Shown here piece by piece: positions 24,562 to 36,700 of a stretch of 64,000 nucleotides of DNA (positions are counted from its first letter, which is position 1; each line of letters begins with the position of its first letter). The notes beneath the pieces are model-generated. The model did not search any database. It saw only the letters and a list, made by a program, of their open reading frames with translations, and was not told the DNA's origin. Location of the stretch: the NCBI GenBank assembly GCA_037576195.1, contig CM075101.1, forward strand, positions 34,596,001-34,660,000, written 5' to 3'. This DNA comes from Phytoseiulus persimilis. Its lineage: Eukaryota > Arthropoda > Arachnida > Mesostigmata > Phytoseiidae. Position numbers and translations under genes: made by a program.

Positions 24562-24721
24562 TCAGAGCTGCTGATTGAGGATGGCATCCATACTGGGGTT
24601 GTTATCAACCACACTCGTGTCCAGCGAAGATCCATTCGATTGGCTTTGTACTGTGAAGATCACGGAGGACGGCAACACACTCAGGGCGGCGGGCTGAGGT
24701 CGGTTCCGAGGCAGGGTCCCC
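24562..24721 (-). CDS. Nlg: Neuroligin exon 13: C-terminus
   Basis: The acceptor gattgtttcag is strong and the single leading base completes a Pro codon from exon 12. 52 residues follow, starting [10 protein letters not shown] and ending DAILNQQL at a TGA. A polyadenylation signal lies 226 nt further on. The C-terminus is not the class I PDZ ligand (such as TTRV) found on many neuroligins. An alternative last exon cannot be excluded. Confidence 0.6.
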
Positions 24722-27700
24722 CTGAAACAATCGATGAAGTTGAATCCGTGGCTACGAAGTTTAAACATCCAGTACTTGCGAGAGTGAAGCCGTACAGAGG
24801 CGGAGTGCATTCCCCTTCGAGGCTCACTACAAAGGCCCTGAAGATGCAAACACTGAAAACCTGCCCTCAAAACCTCCCTGTTATCTCCCATCTCCAGCAG
24901 ACAAGAATGGTTTTCAACTTTCTTCTTCTTTGTTCCCATTTCTGTTCGCTTGTTAAAACAGGAGTCATATCTCTCGGTTTGATTCACGGTCGACATCGGA
25001 GAACTCAATCGAAACTTTGTGCGGGATGTGCAAGTGTTCGCGCGAGTGCCAGCATCGCTCGATTTCCGAGGAAACTTCGAATCTTCGAGAGGAAGACTTA
25101 CACTTCGGGAAGGTTCGCGGAGACTCCAGTTCTAGCTGGAAGTGAACCACTCTTTCGGGACTCCACGCATTCGGCGAGGCGCAGTCAACGGAACTTGGGG
25201 ATTGATGGATAGGATTATACTTTTCAATTTGAGTTTCACCCGAAGGTTCATTGTCCTTGGCTGACTCAACCGCTGGTATGTTCCATTCTAAGGGGGGAAC
25301 ATTCGAACGATACCGTCCGATCAAATCAAAATGGTGGAAACGGTCAGTTGACCACCGCCAATATCGGAGGCACCGATCCGGGGGGTTGACATTCCAAACA
25401 TGAGACCAAATACGATTGACGACGATCAGACAAAATACAGTTGAGCATCTCGCCAAATACGCAAAAGATCTCGCTCATCTCGTCGTTTGCGAGGGCTCGG
25501 TCCTTGGCCACAGGGTGCGCGAGGAAAATTTCAGAAACTCGTTATGGCGCCCCGCACGTATCGATGTCTATTAGTAGCACGATACGTGCAGTCAACTTTT
25601 AATATCCTTCGCCCGCCCGCTCCACGAACATGGCTCGAACGGCGTTCGCAACAACAACCGCAATGGCAACATCAACAAGAGCGAAGGGAGACACGACAAC
25701 AGCAATGTGACCAGCTATAGAAAACAGGATCCCGTCGATTTATGCCGCCCCAGTGCACTACAGCCGAGCAGCTCTCATAGATTCGACTAACCACTGGTGT
25801 CCCGTCCGTTAGAGAGCAGTGATAACATGAACGAGGATCAAGAAGTATTTACACGATATGTTCATCGTCCTCAGAAGTGCCCAACCCTGATAGCCTACAA
25901 AAGCCAGCCGTTCAACGTCAGCCGATTTTTCCGTCTACGCGCTTGGCCGTAGGCCTCACAGCCCCGCTCTCATTCGGCCCGCCGGTCCGCTCAGGAAGCA
26001 AAACAGCAAACTAGCGAACAACGTTTGAGCCCAAAAGGAGAACAAAAGACTACGAACCACCATTAACTAAATGCCGTCAAAGACCTTCGGAGCGGGGATG
26101 ACACGCAATGACCGAGATGCCAGACATTCTTGGTGCTTTACGGCCGACCAAGTCAAAGAAGGTCAGGCGCCACTCTGGGAAGCGGACACGGCGCTCCCCT
26201 GCAGACCACCGCTCGGCGCCGCCAACTTCCACCTCATCTCTTGATCGATTCCGCGATGATTAAGCTGATCCAGACCGAAATACGACGAGGAGATCGCGTC
26301 GGATCAGTGTGATTCAGACACTCACGGAATGCTGTCGAACGGGGACTTGACGCTGTGTCGAGGCAAGCTCAGCCGACCGCCTCCTCCGCTCAATTCCAAG
26401 TTGAGCGCCTCGTTTTCGATGAATGCCCGGTAGTCCACAGCGCCGTTGACCGCAGGAACCTGAAAATGCACCTGATTCACACAGGCCGGCGGATTTCATA
26501 CGATGTTAGAACGCATTCGAGCAACTGACCTGGCCAGCTTTCTAGACGCGTGCGATCGCCGCCGACTTTGTGTAGAGAAAGAACCGACGTGACTGCGCCC
26601 AGCACGAGCGCGGGAATTGCGCAGATTAACCATTCAGCACACAGTGCCACTCGGCACAAATTGCAGAATTTATTACCTCGTCGTTTCCGGGGCACCGATC
26701 GAGCGGGCAAACTAGCGGGCGAGCAAGTTACACATGGACTGAACTAGTCGCCAGCGTATCCGAAGAAGACGAGCCCAGTTTCGAATGAATTGGTCGCATC
26801 AATCGACTGCTGCTGGCCGTGTTCGAACATCAGCCGAGACGAAGGTCATAAACGCAAACGAGGGATTCGGAGTCATTTCTCTCTCTCCCTCTCTCTCGAT
26901 CCAAAGAGTTTGAACATGAGATGATTCGGGTGATGGTCTGCGAGAACGTGAGGGCCAGTGAAAAACACTGAACTGGAGCCCGCGGCGCGAATTCGTATTC
27001 TACGAATGGAGCTCCACGCCGGAAGTACGGGCCACGTAAGCCATACAAATGTACCGTCTGCACGAAACCATACCCCGATAATGCACTCGCCCGCCGGTTC
27101 GCAGCTGTTTACACGCGAAACCGATGGATGCTCTCTTTCGGTATCCTGGTCTGCTGGCCTGTCGGCTAGCTAGCCAGCCAGCCAGACCGGCTCGTTCACT
27201 TCCCCGTGTGGGACATGTTCCCGATGCTGCTGTCGTGTGCTCAACGAAGATGACCCACGACAGTGGCAGCAGCGGCGCGGGGAGGAAGGTCGTCATGCTG
27301 TCTGAATTCTCGCACAGCGGCTCGAAGCCACCGAGCGTCTAATCATTTTTCTGGGGGAGTCATAAATACTGATGCGAGTTCCTCGCGTGCGGGATCTTGA
27401 AAACCATGAACGAGCGCTTTGCGCGTTCCGCGCATTTTTGTTTCGCTCGAGCCGGCCGAAAGACAGTTATCCGACAAGAAAAGCCTCGCGAAGGCGAGAT
27501 CAGCTTAGCTCTCCGTGACGTCGGGAAACACATGGATTATATTCGTAAGCAGCTTTTGCACTCAAGTGGGAAGTCCCGCAACCCCAGTTGGAAATGCGAA
27601 ATCATTGTCATGAGCTCACCTGCGGAGGCACGGTCGGCTTCATGATCCCATGTGAAGCCATTTGGTGGTGGTGGTGATGGTGGTTGATGGTTGCATGCTG

Positions 27701-30700
27701 TTGACCTCCTGAATGATTTTGCTGCGTCTGTCGCGGAGACGAAGGCGGAGGATTGCGGAGAATGCTCGCGGTGACGATCATCTCCTGCTGCTCCTTGCTC
27801 AGGCTGTAGTTGCTCTGAGAGTTGAGACTACACCTGCTCGACGCCGACTGGACACCTTCCTTGGTTCGGCGCTGATCCTTCGGCTCCTGGAGGAGACCCC
27901 GACCATGAAAGAGTTGAGAAGCTTGTCGAAATCGCTGGCCGAAAATTGCTCCGGCACATGTCTCATATCGGTCTAGGTGGAGTCTCGTCTTGCCTTTGAT
28001 TTCTTCTCTTCTTTGACACGATCTCTCTGGTAGTAGACACCACAAAATATTAGCAAATTGAGCACAAGAAGAGAACAACCGACAGCAACCGTGACGCTGA
28101 GTGCGGTAGAGTAACCCCCGTATTGAAGAAATAACGTCTCGAGAGATACGGCAGGTGGAGCGATGCCGGTGCTGGCGTTATTGGACACGGAAGCGGCGGC
28201 GTTTTCAGGAACTGATGCCGCCACCGAACCTTCCATAGGGAGCTGATTGATGGGCACGAAATTGTTAGAAACAAGCTCGGCGTGTTTGTTCCTTCCGTTT
28301 CTGTTTGTTTCTTCTTCCCGCCATTCTACGGGCCTTGTTCTCCTCATATAGCGGCACAAATGGCAACTTCCTCCGGAGGCGGGTAACGTTATCGACTGAC
28401 CTTATTCTCCTCGATGCTGTGTTCGCCTTCGTGTTGGGTCTGGGTCGTTGGCCGGCCGGGCAGCTCCAGGACGCGGGGATCCTTGAGGACTTCACCGTCG
28501 AATGAATGCGGGTTGTCATGACCGTCTAACAGATGGTGTCGAGGACTCACGTCATTTCCGCCCGGCCTGCAATGATTCATGAGTTTCGTGGATTGCGTAC
28601 AAATAAGACCGCATGTGCATGCTCAGCATGTTTGTACGCCAAGCAGGCTGAATAAGTCCATCGATCAATCTTTTTATCCGGTGCTCGAGCGAACGACGAC
28701 CGAGTGGGTTCGCCGTCGTCGCGTCCTGTCGACGCCCACCTGTGGAGCAGCGGGATCAGATGATTCCAGAGCGAGAGTCTGTGAGCGTGGTAGTGATCTT
28801 TGACTTTGGGCTTCATCCCGAGGTACATGTACTTCTGATGTGTGAGATCGTATGCGGGCCAGGCGATCTTGTCGAAACGTCCTTTCTGACGTTCTCCGTT
28901 GGCGTCACTGCCGGAGCTCTCCTGGGCTGGAGCGGCAATACTCGGGTCCCTGCAACAATCTCCGAGGTTACCGACTATCAATCATCGCAGCTGATGACCG
29001 CGCCTATCGCTCGCGCCGTGGGCCTCGCGCCGTAACGACTCTCCGGAATTCATTCCATTCACGCATACACTGTTCACTCGACCGTTGCGCAGACAAACGG
29101 TATCTCGACACCGGATGGATGTCGCAGAGGTCGACCGCTTTGTATACGTCCGTCGTCGGCTGGTCCGGCCGACCGACCGACCGACCGACCGACCGACCGC
29201 CACCGCTACCAGTCGGTCAGTCAGTTATGGCTATCAGCGGGGTAACATATGAACCAACCCATTTCCACTTCCTGTTCATTGTACGGGCGTGCCCGTCGCT
29301 CTTTCTACCGAACGGGGAGTCACTCGGTTCATGTGCTATCTGTTCGCCTTCTACCTCCCGTGTCCAAGTTCTCCATATTTCAGTCAGGGAGCAACTTCAG
29401 CATCGAATGACTAACCCGCCGACAGATTGGTCGCGTGCACAACGAGCTCGGAAACCGGTCGGGCCGTGTGTGGTGTTCGCTTGGTTTGATCAGAATCAGT
29501 GCGCTTGGATTTTCCGTAAGCGACCGGTTGCTCGCTCGGTGTCGAGAGAGGGAATGTTCCACGGGAAGCTCGTGGGAGAATGCTCGCGACCGTCCTTTCT
29601 TTTATAATGGATCTCTAGCTCCAACAATTCAGACTTCTCCGAGATAGGCCGACATTCTGTTCCTCGGACGACTTCCGCACGCTCGCCGACAAGAGGATGC
29701 ATAATGGGCTTAATTGTCGTTGTTAACTCACCCAGCTCGTGCGAAGTTACTCCAGTAGGTGATAAACGCCTCGGAGAGAGCTTGTTCATTTTTGCTGAAG
29801 TTGCTCTTGAAGTGGCCCATACGAGGCATCAACGGAGCCCCGAACAGGTAGGCGAGGTCCTCCCCGTGGACAGCGCCTACGCGATTCGGGTAGTCACCGT
29901 GCTCCGTCATGTAGCCGAATAGGTAGACGAACGAATTCTTGGCCATCTTGGCGTGTACGTTCGCCGCCCGCATCAGGGGCGCTACGATCATTGCGTCTCC
30001 CAGGATCTCGGCCGTACCTGGAAGTCGGAATGAGTTGTCGTAAATCACGGCACGGACTGCGGCGCGATTTCGGAGAGCGTGCGACTTACCGTCCAGTGTG
30101 CTGAGTGGATGTTGGAACGGCCTCGTCCAGTCCGTGTACTCGTTGACGATGGTGAGGAGAATTTCTTGTTGGTGGTAGCTAAACAGATTCCGAACTAACG
30201 TCCGCAGGATGCGATCGCGACGGTCGATTTCAATTCCGTAACTTTCCTCTGACGCTGCGATGAAAAAATATTCCTGTAGGAGGGAAAAGTGTCCGTGAGT
30301 TTTGCGCGGTGATGGCTCTGCCGGAATGCACGGAAGCGGAGTCATCAGCGGACACACGAGGCATTCCTCAATCTCGGACGTCGGATCAGGCAGTCATCCG
30401 AGCGACTTTGAAGTGTCAACCCCGAATCAGGGCCCCGGAAGGGTGGTTGATATCATAAACCCTCCTCGACTACTCTCAGGAATTAACCTTTCAGAACCTA
30501 ACCCATTGTGCAAACTCCATCTCGCAGCACTTGCGTTCACCCTTTCCGGTGTCTGGGTCTGACATTTCATTAATTATCTCATTTACTACTCTTTCCGTTG
30601 GTTCGCATTCTCATTAATTATAAGTCGCTCGAGTCGTCGGAACTCGACGACAGACGAGCGAGGCTTGGCTTTGAAACCTACTATGCGCCTGTTGCACAGC

Positions 30701-33700
30701 GAGTGAACAATATTCCAGCTACGCTTCAAAGTCCGTCCAACTATCCGAGCATCGAAAAAGGATTTTCCTCCCTCGAACGAAACTAGCTCCGAGCGATGCA
30801 AGCCAAGTTTCCGCGCAATCGAACTGAGCCTACACTCCGGTTCCCGAGTCGTGCGTGTCCCCCCCCCCCCCCCATTCAACCAAAATACTCACTTCAACAC
30901 TGGTGATTCCGAACATGACGTCGTACGACTTGAACTGCGTCGAAGCGTGTTCCTCCATGAGCATTGAGGGCTCTCGAGCCACAACGATCCCGTCGACGCA
31001 AGGCCCAAAAGCCGAATGGTACTCAGGAGCTCGGGTTTCGATCGCAACAATGTCGGACGCAGGCCTGAGGGACGTAAGCGCACATGAGAGCTCCTTCTCC
31101 TGGGCGGTATCTCTCTACGTAGTCGGTGATTCGAGCTTAAACAGACCGAGGACGCAGAGGCAGACAGGCAGGAGAACTCTACGAGGGCAAGTGAGAAGAA
31201 TTCGGCCCGGGCCGAGAAAGGAGTCCGGAAAAAATTCAGAGGAATAGGGGACGTAGGGGTGCTTTAAGTGCTCAAAACACACTTTCCGCTTCTGCGAGGT
31301 CATAGTGGAAAAATGAGCAATCTTTCGGGGGCCAACCTCTACATGAAGCGGGGTAAGTGCCAAGCCTGCTCCCACTACACTTAAGAGCCGTCTGGGCGGC
31401 TGCCCCTCTGCCCAAAAGACTTCGTCAAATATCGATTTGAAGCGACTCATGTTGAATTTATCGGCGAACCGCTGCCGCTTTTCTGCTCTACGACGGTCCC
31501 CTCTTCTTGCGAGTGTGTTCTCAAATGTTAGTTCAGTCGGAACGGCTCGAGCCACTATCGGCAGCAGTGGGCAACCTTTAGATTCCGGGCGCTAAGGAAC
31601 TTCCGACCCCGCGGCGCTCGGGAAGTGAGCGGCTGAAGCTCGAATCACATTCTGATGGAGTTTCCAGCGGGGTCGAAACAAGCAATGACTTCATCTATCA
31701 GGAGCAACAAGCAGACGCCGTCCCACTCACTTCGTCTTCAAACAATCTACGAGCAGTCTCGAGTCATCGGTTGGACAGTCCAACGCTTGAGCGATACGCT
31801 TCGTGAATTTCGAGGCGTCCCGCGAAATAGCCCACGGACTAAGCGCGGATCCCGACATCAGAACGGCGCGTTGGAACAGACCTGGATTGAACGAACGCGA
31901 CGAGTTAGATCGATGATACTGAATCGACAAGGAAAAAATGGCGGCGTCCATCGCGCGGCCCACCTCTTGCCATCGGCGTCAGCATGAGCAGATTAACGAG
32001 GGCGGCGCCGTGTCCATGACCGAAGATGGTGACATTCCTAGAATCTCCTCCGAACTCTGCGACGTTGCCCTGAATCCAATGCAGCGCTGCGACTAGGTCC
32101 AGCAGTCCGTTGTTCCCTCCGCGTCCGTTTTCCATCGGTGGCAGAAAACCTACAAGCGATCCGTGAATCATTCCGAGATCGAAATCCCACACGACGCAGA
32201 GGCGAGCTCCGGACGGCACGCCTCGCGCAACAACCGAGCGGTGATTTATCCGTCCAGCAGGTTCTGAACAAAAGACGCTGACGGGTTCGACGGAAGCTCT
32301 CGAGGTTGAGCTTCCTATTTCGTGATGCGGTTCAAGCTCTTCATGCCGCAGGAACAGACGGGTTTTCCTGCTCTCGGAGGCGAGCGATCGTCCTGCACTC
32401 ACCGAAAATTCCTAATCTGTAGTTGAGTGTTATAACCACGACGTTCCCGTGGCTGGCCAGGATGCTCCCGTCGAACGGGTTTCCTGAATTCCATTCAAAC
32501 GATTCTCCATGGATGAAAACCATCACGGGCAGGTGCATCGGCGAACGGCCCACTGCAAAGTTTCACAAGTTAGTCAGGCCGACGAGCTCAGTCGAGGTGA
32601 TCGCTGGATTTCATTATTGAACCTTTGAACCAATGAAAGTGGATGTAATTTTTCCTCTGGATTCAGAGCGGACCCGGCGACGGAACAGCATCGCGGTATT
32701 TCGCTCGGCGTTTCGCAGCTGGGGGCAAAAAAAAAAAAACTAATATCCTCCAGACGAGCCCCGGAATCTCTATTCTCCAATTTAGATAGGATGAACTCAG
32801 CCAACCGCTCGAGCCTTTCCGCGGAACCGAGCTCCAGGTCAGTGACGAGGCCAAAACGACCTCAGAGTCCCAGGGTTGCTGCCAAGCCACACCAGAGTGA
32901 ATATTCCGATCACAATCTCCCAAGCTCAGCATGTAGCGATTGGACTTGTCCATAGAGAGTGGCCGTCGAGCCGACGACGAGCTTAACGACGTTCTGTGCC
33001 GGGGGCATCGTCATCGTTTGACCGGGAAACGTGCTTGATCTGGAATTCAAGCATCCCTCTACCTCCCTCCGTTGGCATTCAATCTCCAGTTTAGTATACT
33101 TCGGTGGGCACAGTGGTCAACCGGAGTCGCTCGGTGTGGGGCGAGCCTCATCGAATCGATGCACGCTCGAGCGGAGAGTGCGGGAGTGCAATCGAGACAA
33201 ATGAAACGCTCTCGAACTGGTTCTCGACCGAGACTTCCCGCGCATCTCCGCTGTGTTTCGTTCGGGATTCCTCAGCCGCATCCTCTCGGGGTCCGGTCGA
33301 GTTCCCCCGAGCGGCGGAGGACGATTCCGACCTTGAGGACCTATCGACCCCATCCCCCTGCGATGTCGTCGGAGACGGCTCTCGCCAGTGAGTCCTGTTG
33401 GTGAGAGGGTTGGACGACATCTGGAATGGGGTCTCCCGGGACAGATCCGACAGAGCTCAAATTAATTGTTCCCACAATGTTGACATCATCCTTATTGCCC
33501 GCCGGTCATCAAAAGTTTTTTATGGCGATTCTCAGCGAGTTCAGTTTGTTGGTCAACCACACTAATCGGGAATAGGTCGCCGGATTCGAACGCGATCCTT
33601 TCCTGTCAACCGACAAAAGCACGCAACCAGAGCAAGCCAGGCAATGAACCTGGACGAGTCGCCGGCTGGTAGTCGGGACATGCGCAACTGGAACTTGAGC

Positions 33701-36700
33701 GAACTTCTCGGCGATGGAAGTAGGTCCAAGGGTTCATTGGGCAGAATCCTCCTCGAGAAAAGGAACGATTCCTCTTTGATTGGAGTCGGCTGGAAGTTTG
33801 CCAGCACAGCAAGTCGGGCGGGATCGCATTAATCAAGGGCACCGCTGGTTTCGTTTGTGCGAGAGGTCGAGACTACATAGGAGTAGAGTTGGCCTCACCG
33901 GTCGATGCCGAATCCTTATTTGCTCCTCGATCTAATGAAGGGCAAGAGAAAACATAATCATGCGCTGGCGATTTCCTCACGTTACTTGTTCCCTTGACAT
34001 AACCGCCTTCCTCGAGAAATCTTTCCAGCCCGCGGCGCTATAATCCTTCCAACAGACGGAGGCCATTCCACGACGCGGAACCCAACTGCCAAACACACTA
34101 CACGCTATAAGCTTGGGCCTGAGAACTCGAGCGGCTTTGGATGATAACGAAGAAGAGATAGCAGCTAGACGCGCGGAGGGTACGGTCGGAACGGGAAGAC
34201 GACGAAGAAGGGCAAACAAGACGTCACAAAGTTAACGAGCATCTCGCATTCGCTGCCGTTTCTTCCTTGAGCCCCTTTTACGTCCCTCTCGAGCCTGCCC
34301 GCGTTCGGCTCAATTACTCAAAACTCCTACTGTAACCGCCGGGGCCCGCGTTCTCGTAACTTCAGGATGTTACGACAGTCGCGCAGAGGTCAGTAGCCGA
34401 ATACGAGAGCGATCCGTCCTCCCGCCTTGACAGGAGACACGGTTATGATCGAATGTCTCGTTGTGAGGGAGGAGAATTCTGTACGGAGTTGTTCCCGTTC
34501 ATGAGCCTCCTCTCACGCGGAAGAAATGAGCGGAACGAAGGCATGGAAGCTGAGCATATCGAGCAGCAGGGTGAATTTTATGCCTGGAGGAGGTAGGCGC
34601 CGGGCGGCGTCTCTGTAGGAGAAAATGGACGAACGCATACACGTATCGATCCCCGCCGGGCGGGCGAGCGGCTGGTTGGCTCGCTGGGAGCGGGAAGCTG
34701 CGGAAAAGATGCCACCGTCAAAGTACATCGGCGCGAGATACCTCTGCAAGATACTCTGTTGATTCAGAGCCGCCGCCGGAGTCATCGATATCTTGCAGCG
34801 CTTGCGTCCCGCATTCTCGTCGACTCGGGAGCAAAAGAGTAAACTTCGACTATCACAGTCCCGAGTTTCCGCGCATACCTCCACCCTGAGAATCTTCCGA
34901 GAATAGGCGGGAGTCGGAGCGGAACCGAGGGCAGCGTAGATTCTAGCTCCGGAATTCCGCGGTTGGATCCAGGAACTCTCGAATCGGAACAATGGCTATT
35001 TTTTTCCGCAAAAAACGAAGGCCAGGGGAGTGAAAGAGACAGCGGAAGTGGCTTAACTCGACAAAGCCGAGCGGGGAAAACCTCGCTCGAGCTCTCGGAC
35101 GCAACGGGAAATCGCTGATGGATGAGACAAAATCGAGGAAGGACAGCGCGTGTTATGAGCGGGATCGGGAGTCCGTGAGTCGGATCCGAACTTTCGCAGC
35201 GCGATTCGATCGTTACCACGGCGGAATCCGATTCCAGGAGCCGGTCCCGTGATCGACCTCTCATTTGCAGCAACAGATCCAGGCGAGAGTTTTTCCGCGC
35301 CCAAACACTCAAATCCCGCGGGCTTAGCTTCCGCCAAATGTGAATTTTTCTGCCTGAGGGGCGCATCGGTGTTCGGGGCAGTTGAACCCGTCTGGCCTCC
35401 ATTCTCCTTCCCGCGCGTTCCGGAAGTGGTCTTTGAGTGTTCTTCACAAGAGTCCTAGCCGATGGCTGCGGAAGCGAAGAAAACGCTCGTCTACGGACTG
35501 CACAGCGGGGAAAGCTGCTCGCTCATCTTTCAGGGAGGGAATATTCCGCTTGATCGCACATTTCACAAACTCAATACAACGAGCTGGTAGCTATTCTGTC
35601 ACAGCCCGCTGCGGAGCTGTCAACTCGCCTTCAAGTAGTTCGGGCCCACGCACCGGTGTAGCGTTTCTGCGTGCAAGTGGCTTTTTGCACCTCGCTCCGT
35701 TGACGGCCACTTTGTCCGACTCCTCCCGTTTCTCCGGGAAACAAGCCGAGCACTGCGCAAACAAACAACCGAGCCAAACACCGGCCGAAAGAACGCTACG
35801 GGAAGACGGAAACGGCTCGCGCGACGACCGGAACCGCACTCTGGTGCTCCGGAATTCGCGCGTGCACCTGGCGCTGCCGTGAATTCAATCCATGTCTCCA
35901 GCGGACATCTCGCCATAAATCCCGCGCCGCCGCCGGTCCCAGTATAACTTTCTAGAACCCCCCCCAAGAAAGTCCCCGGAAGGCCCGCCTTCCGGGGGCC
36001 TTCGCAGTCAACGCACCACTAGCGAGCAGGTACAGTTTCGGTTTCTCATTGAAGCCGAAGGACTTTCGAGAGCGATCATGAAATCGGCCGAGGATCCGAG
36101 AGTTCCGCCTTGATAGAGCTGTTTCGTTTCAGTTGTCCGCGGCTCGGGATTTCGCGTGGAGCGAAACGGAGTACATTCTCGCTCTTCTCGGCAGGTCCGA
36201 ATCAGCCCTCCAGGAGATTCCAGAGGAATGGTTTCAGTGTTTCAGGAGAAAGACGATAACGCTGTCGTAATCCTTCTTTTGCAACGAGTTTTTCCGTTTG
36301 CAGTGAGACGGCACCCAACTTCAGTGGCTTTGGGATCCGCTGTTCACTCAAAATTTGAAACCAGGGCGGAATCGGAGGGAGACGGGGAAAGGAAGAGGTT
36401 TATATCGAAAAGTCTGACAGCTCGGCGAAACAGATCCGTTCACCCGCTCCGATTTCCTTTGTGAGACACTGCGATGTCGAAATGATTTTGCCGGCTTCCG
36501 CGTCGAACAATTATAATTGGAGTTCAGCGGAGAGAGAAGAGGAATCGAGAGAGATTTCCTCGTCGGACCGTCACGTGGCGGTTCGAGTTCCGTCCGGCGA
36601 ACCCAGAAGCCCTCGCTATCCGTAAACACTCACGAGTCTGAGCTAGGCATGGATGGCTGAGTTTCGCGGGCCGCAGAGAGCAGCTCGCGAGTTAGCGGAA

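Noticed and set aside
25100..25456. Minus-strand frame between neuroligin exons 12 and 13, considered as an extra tail exon
   Set aside because: Its only good donor (gtaagtc) leaves a phase that would read exon 13 into an early stop, whereas joining exon 12 directly to exon 13 keeps the frame.
26322..26459. Exon 12 as the terminal exon, ending at the TGA overlapping its donor
   Set aside because: Possible as a minor form, but the donor gtgagtg is strong and exon 13 continues in exact phase with a polyadenylation signal after it.
27608..28078. Treating the tail frame as a separate gene starting near 28078
   Set aside because: Its upstream part is the membrane exon read in the wrong frame. 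The 59-nt GC-AG intron explains the frame change within one gene.
34513..35447. Minus-strand frames of 159 and 221 codons in neuroligin intron 1
   Set aside because: They are Arg/Ser/Pro-rich, overlap in different frames and show no family resemblance. They are probably GC-rich non-coding sequence.
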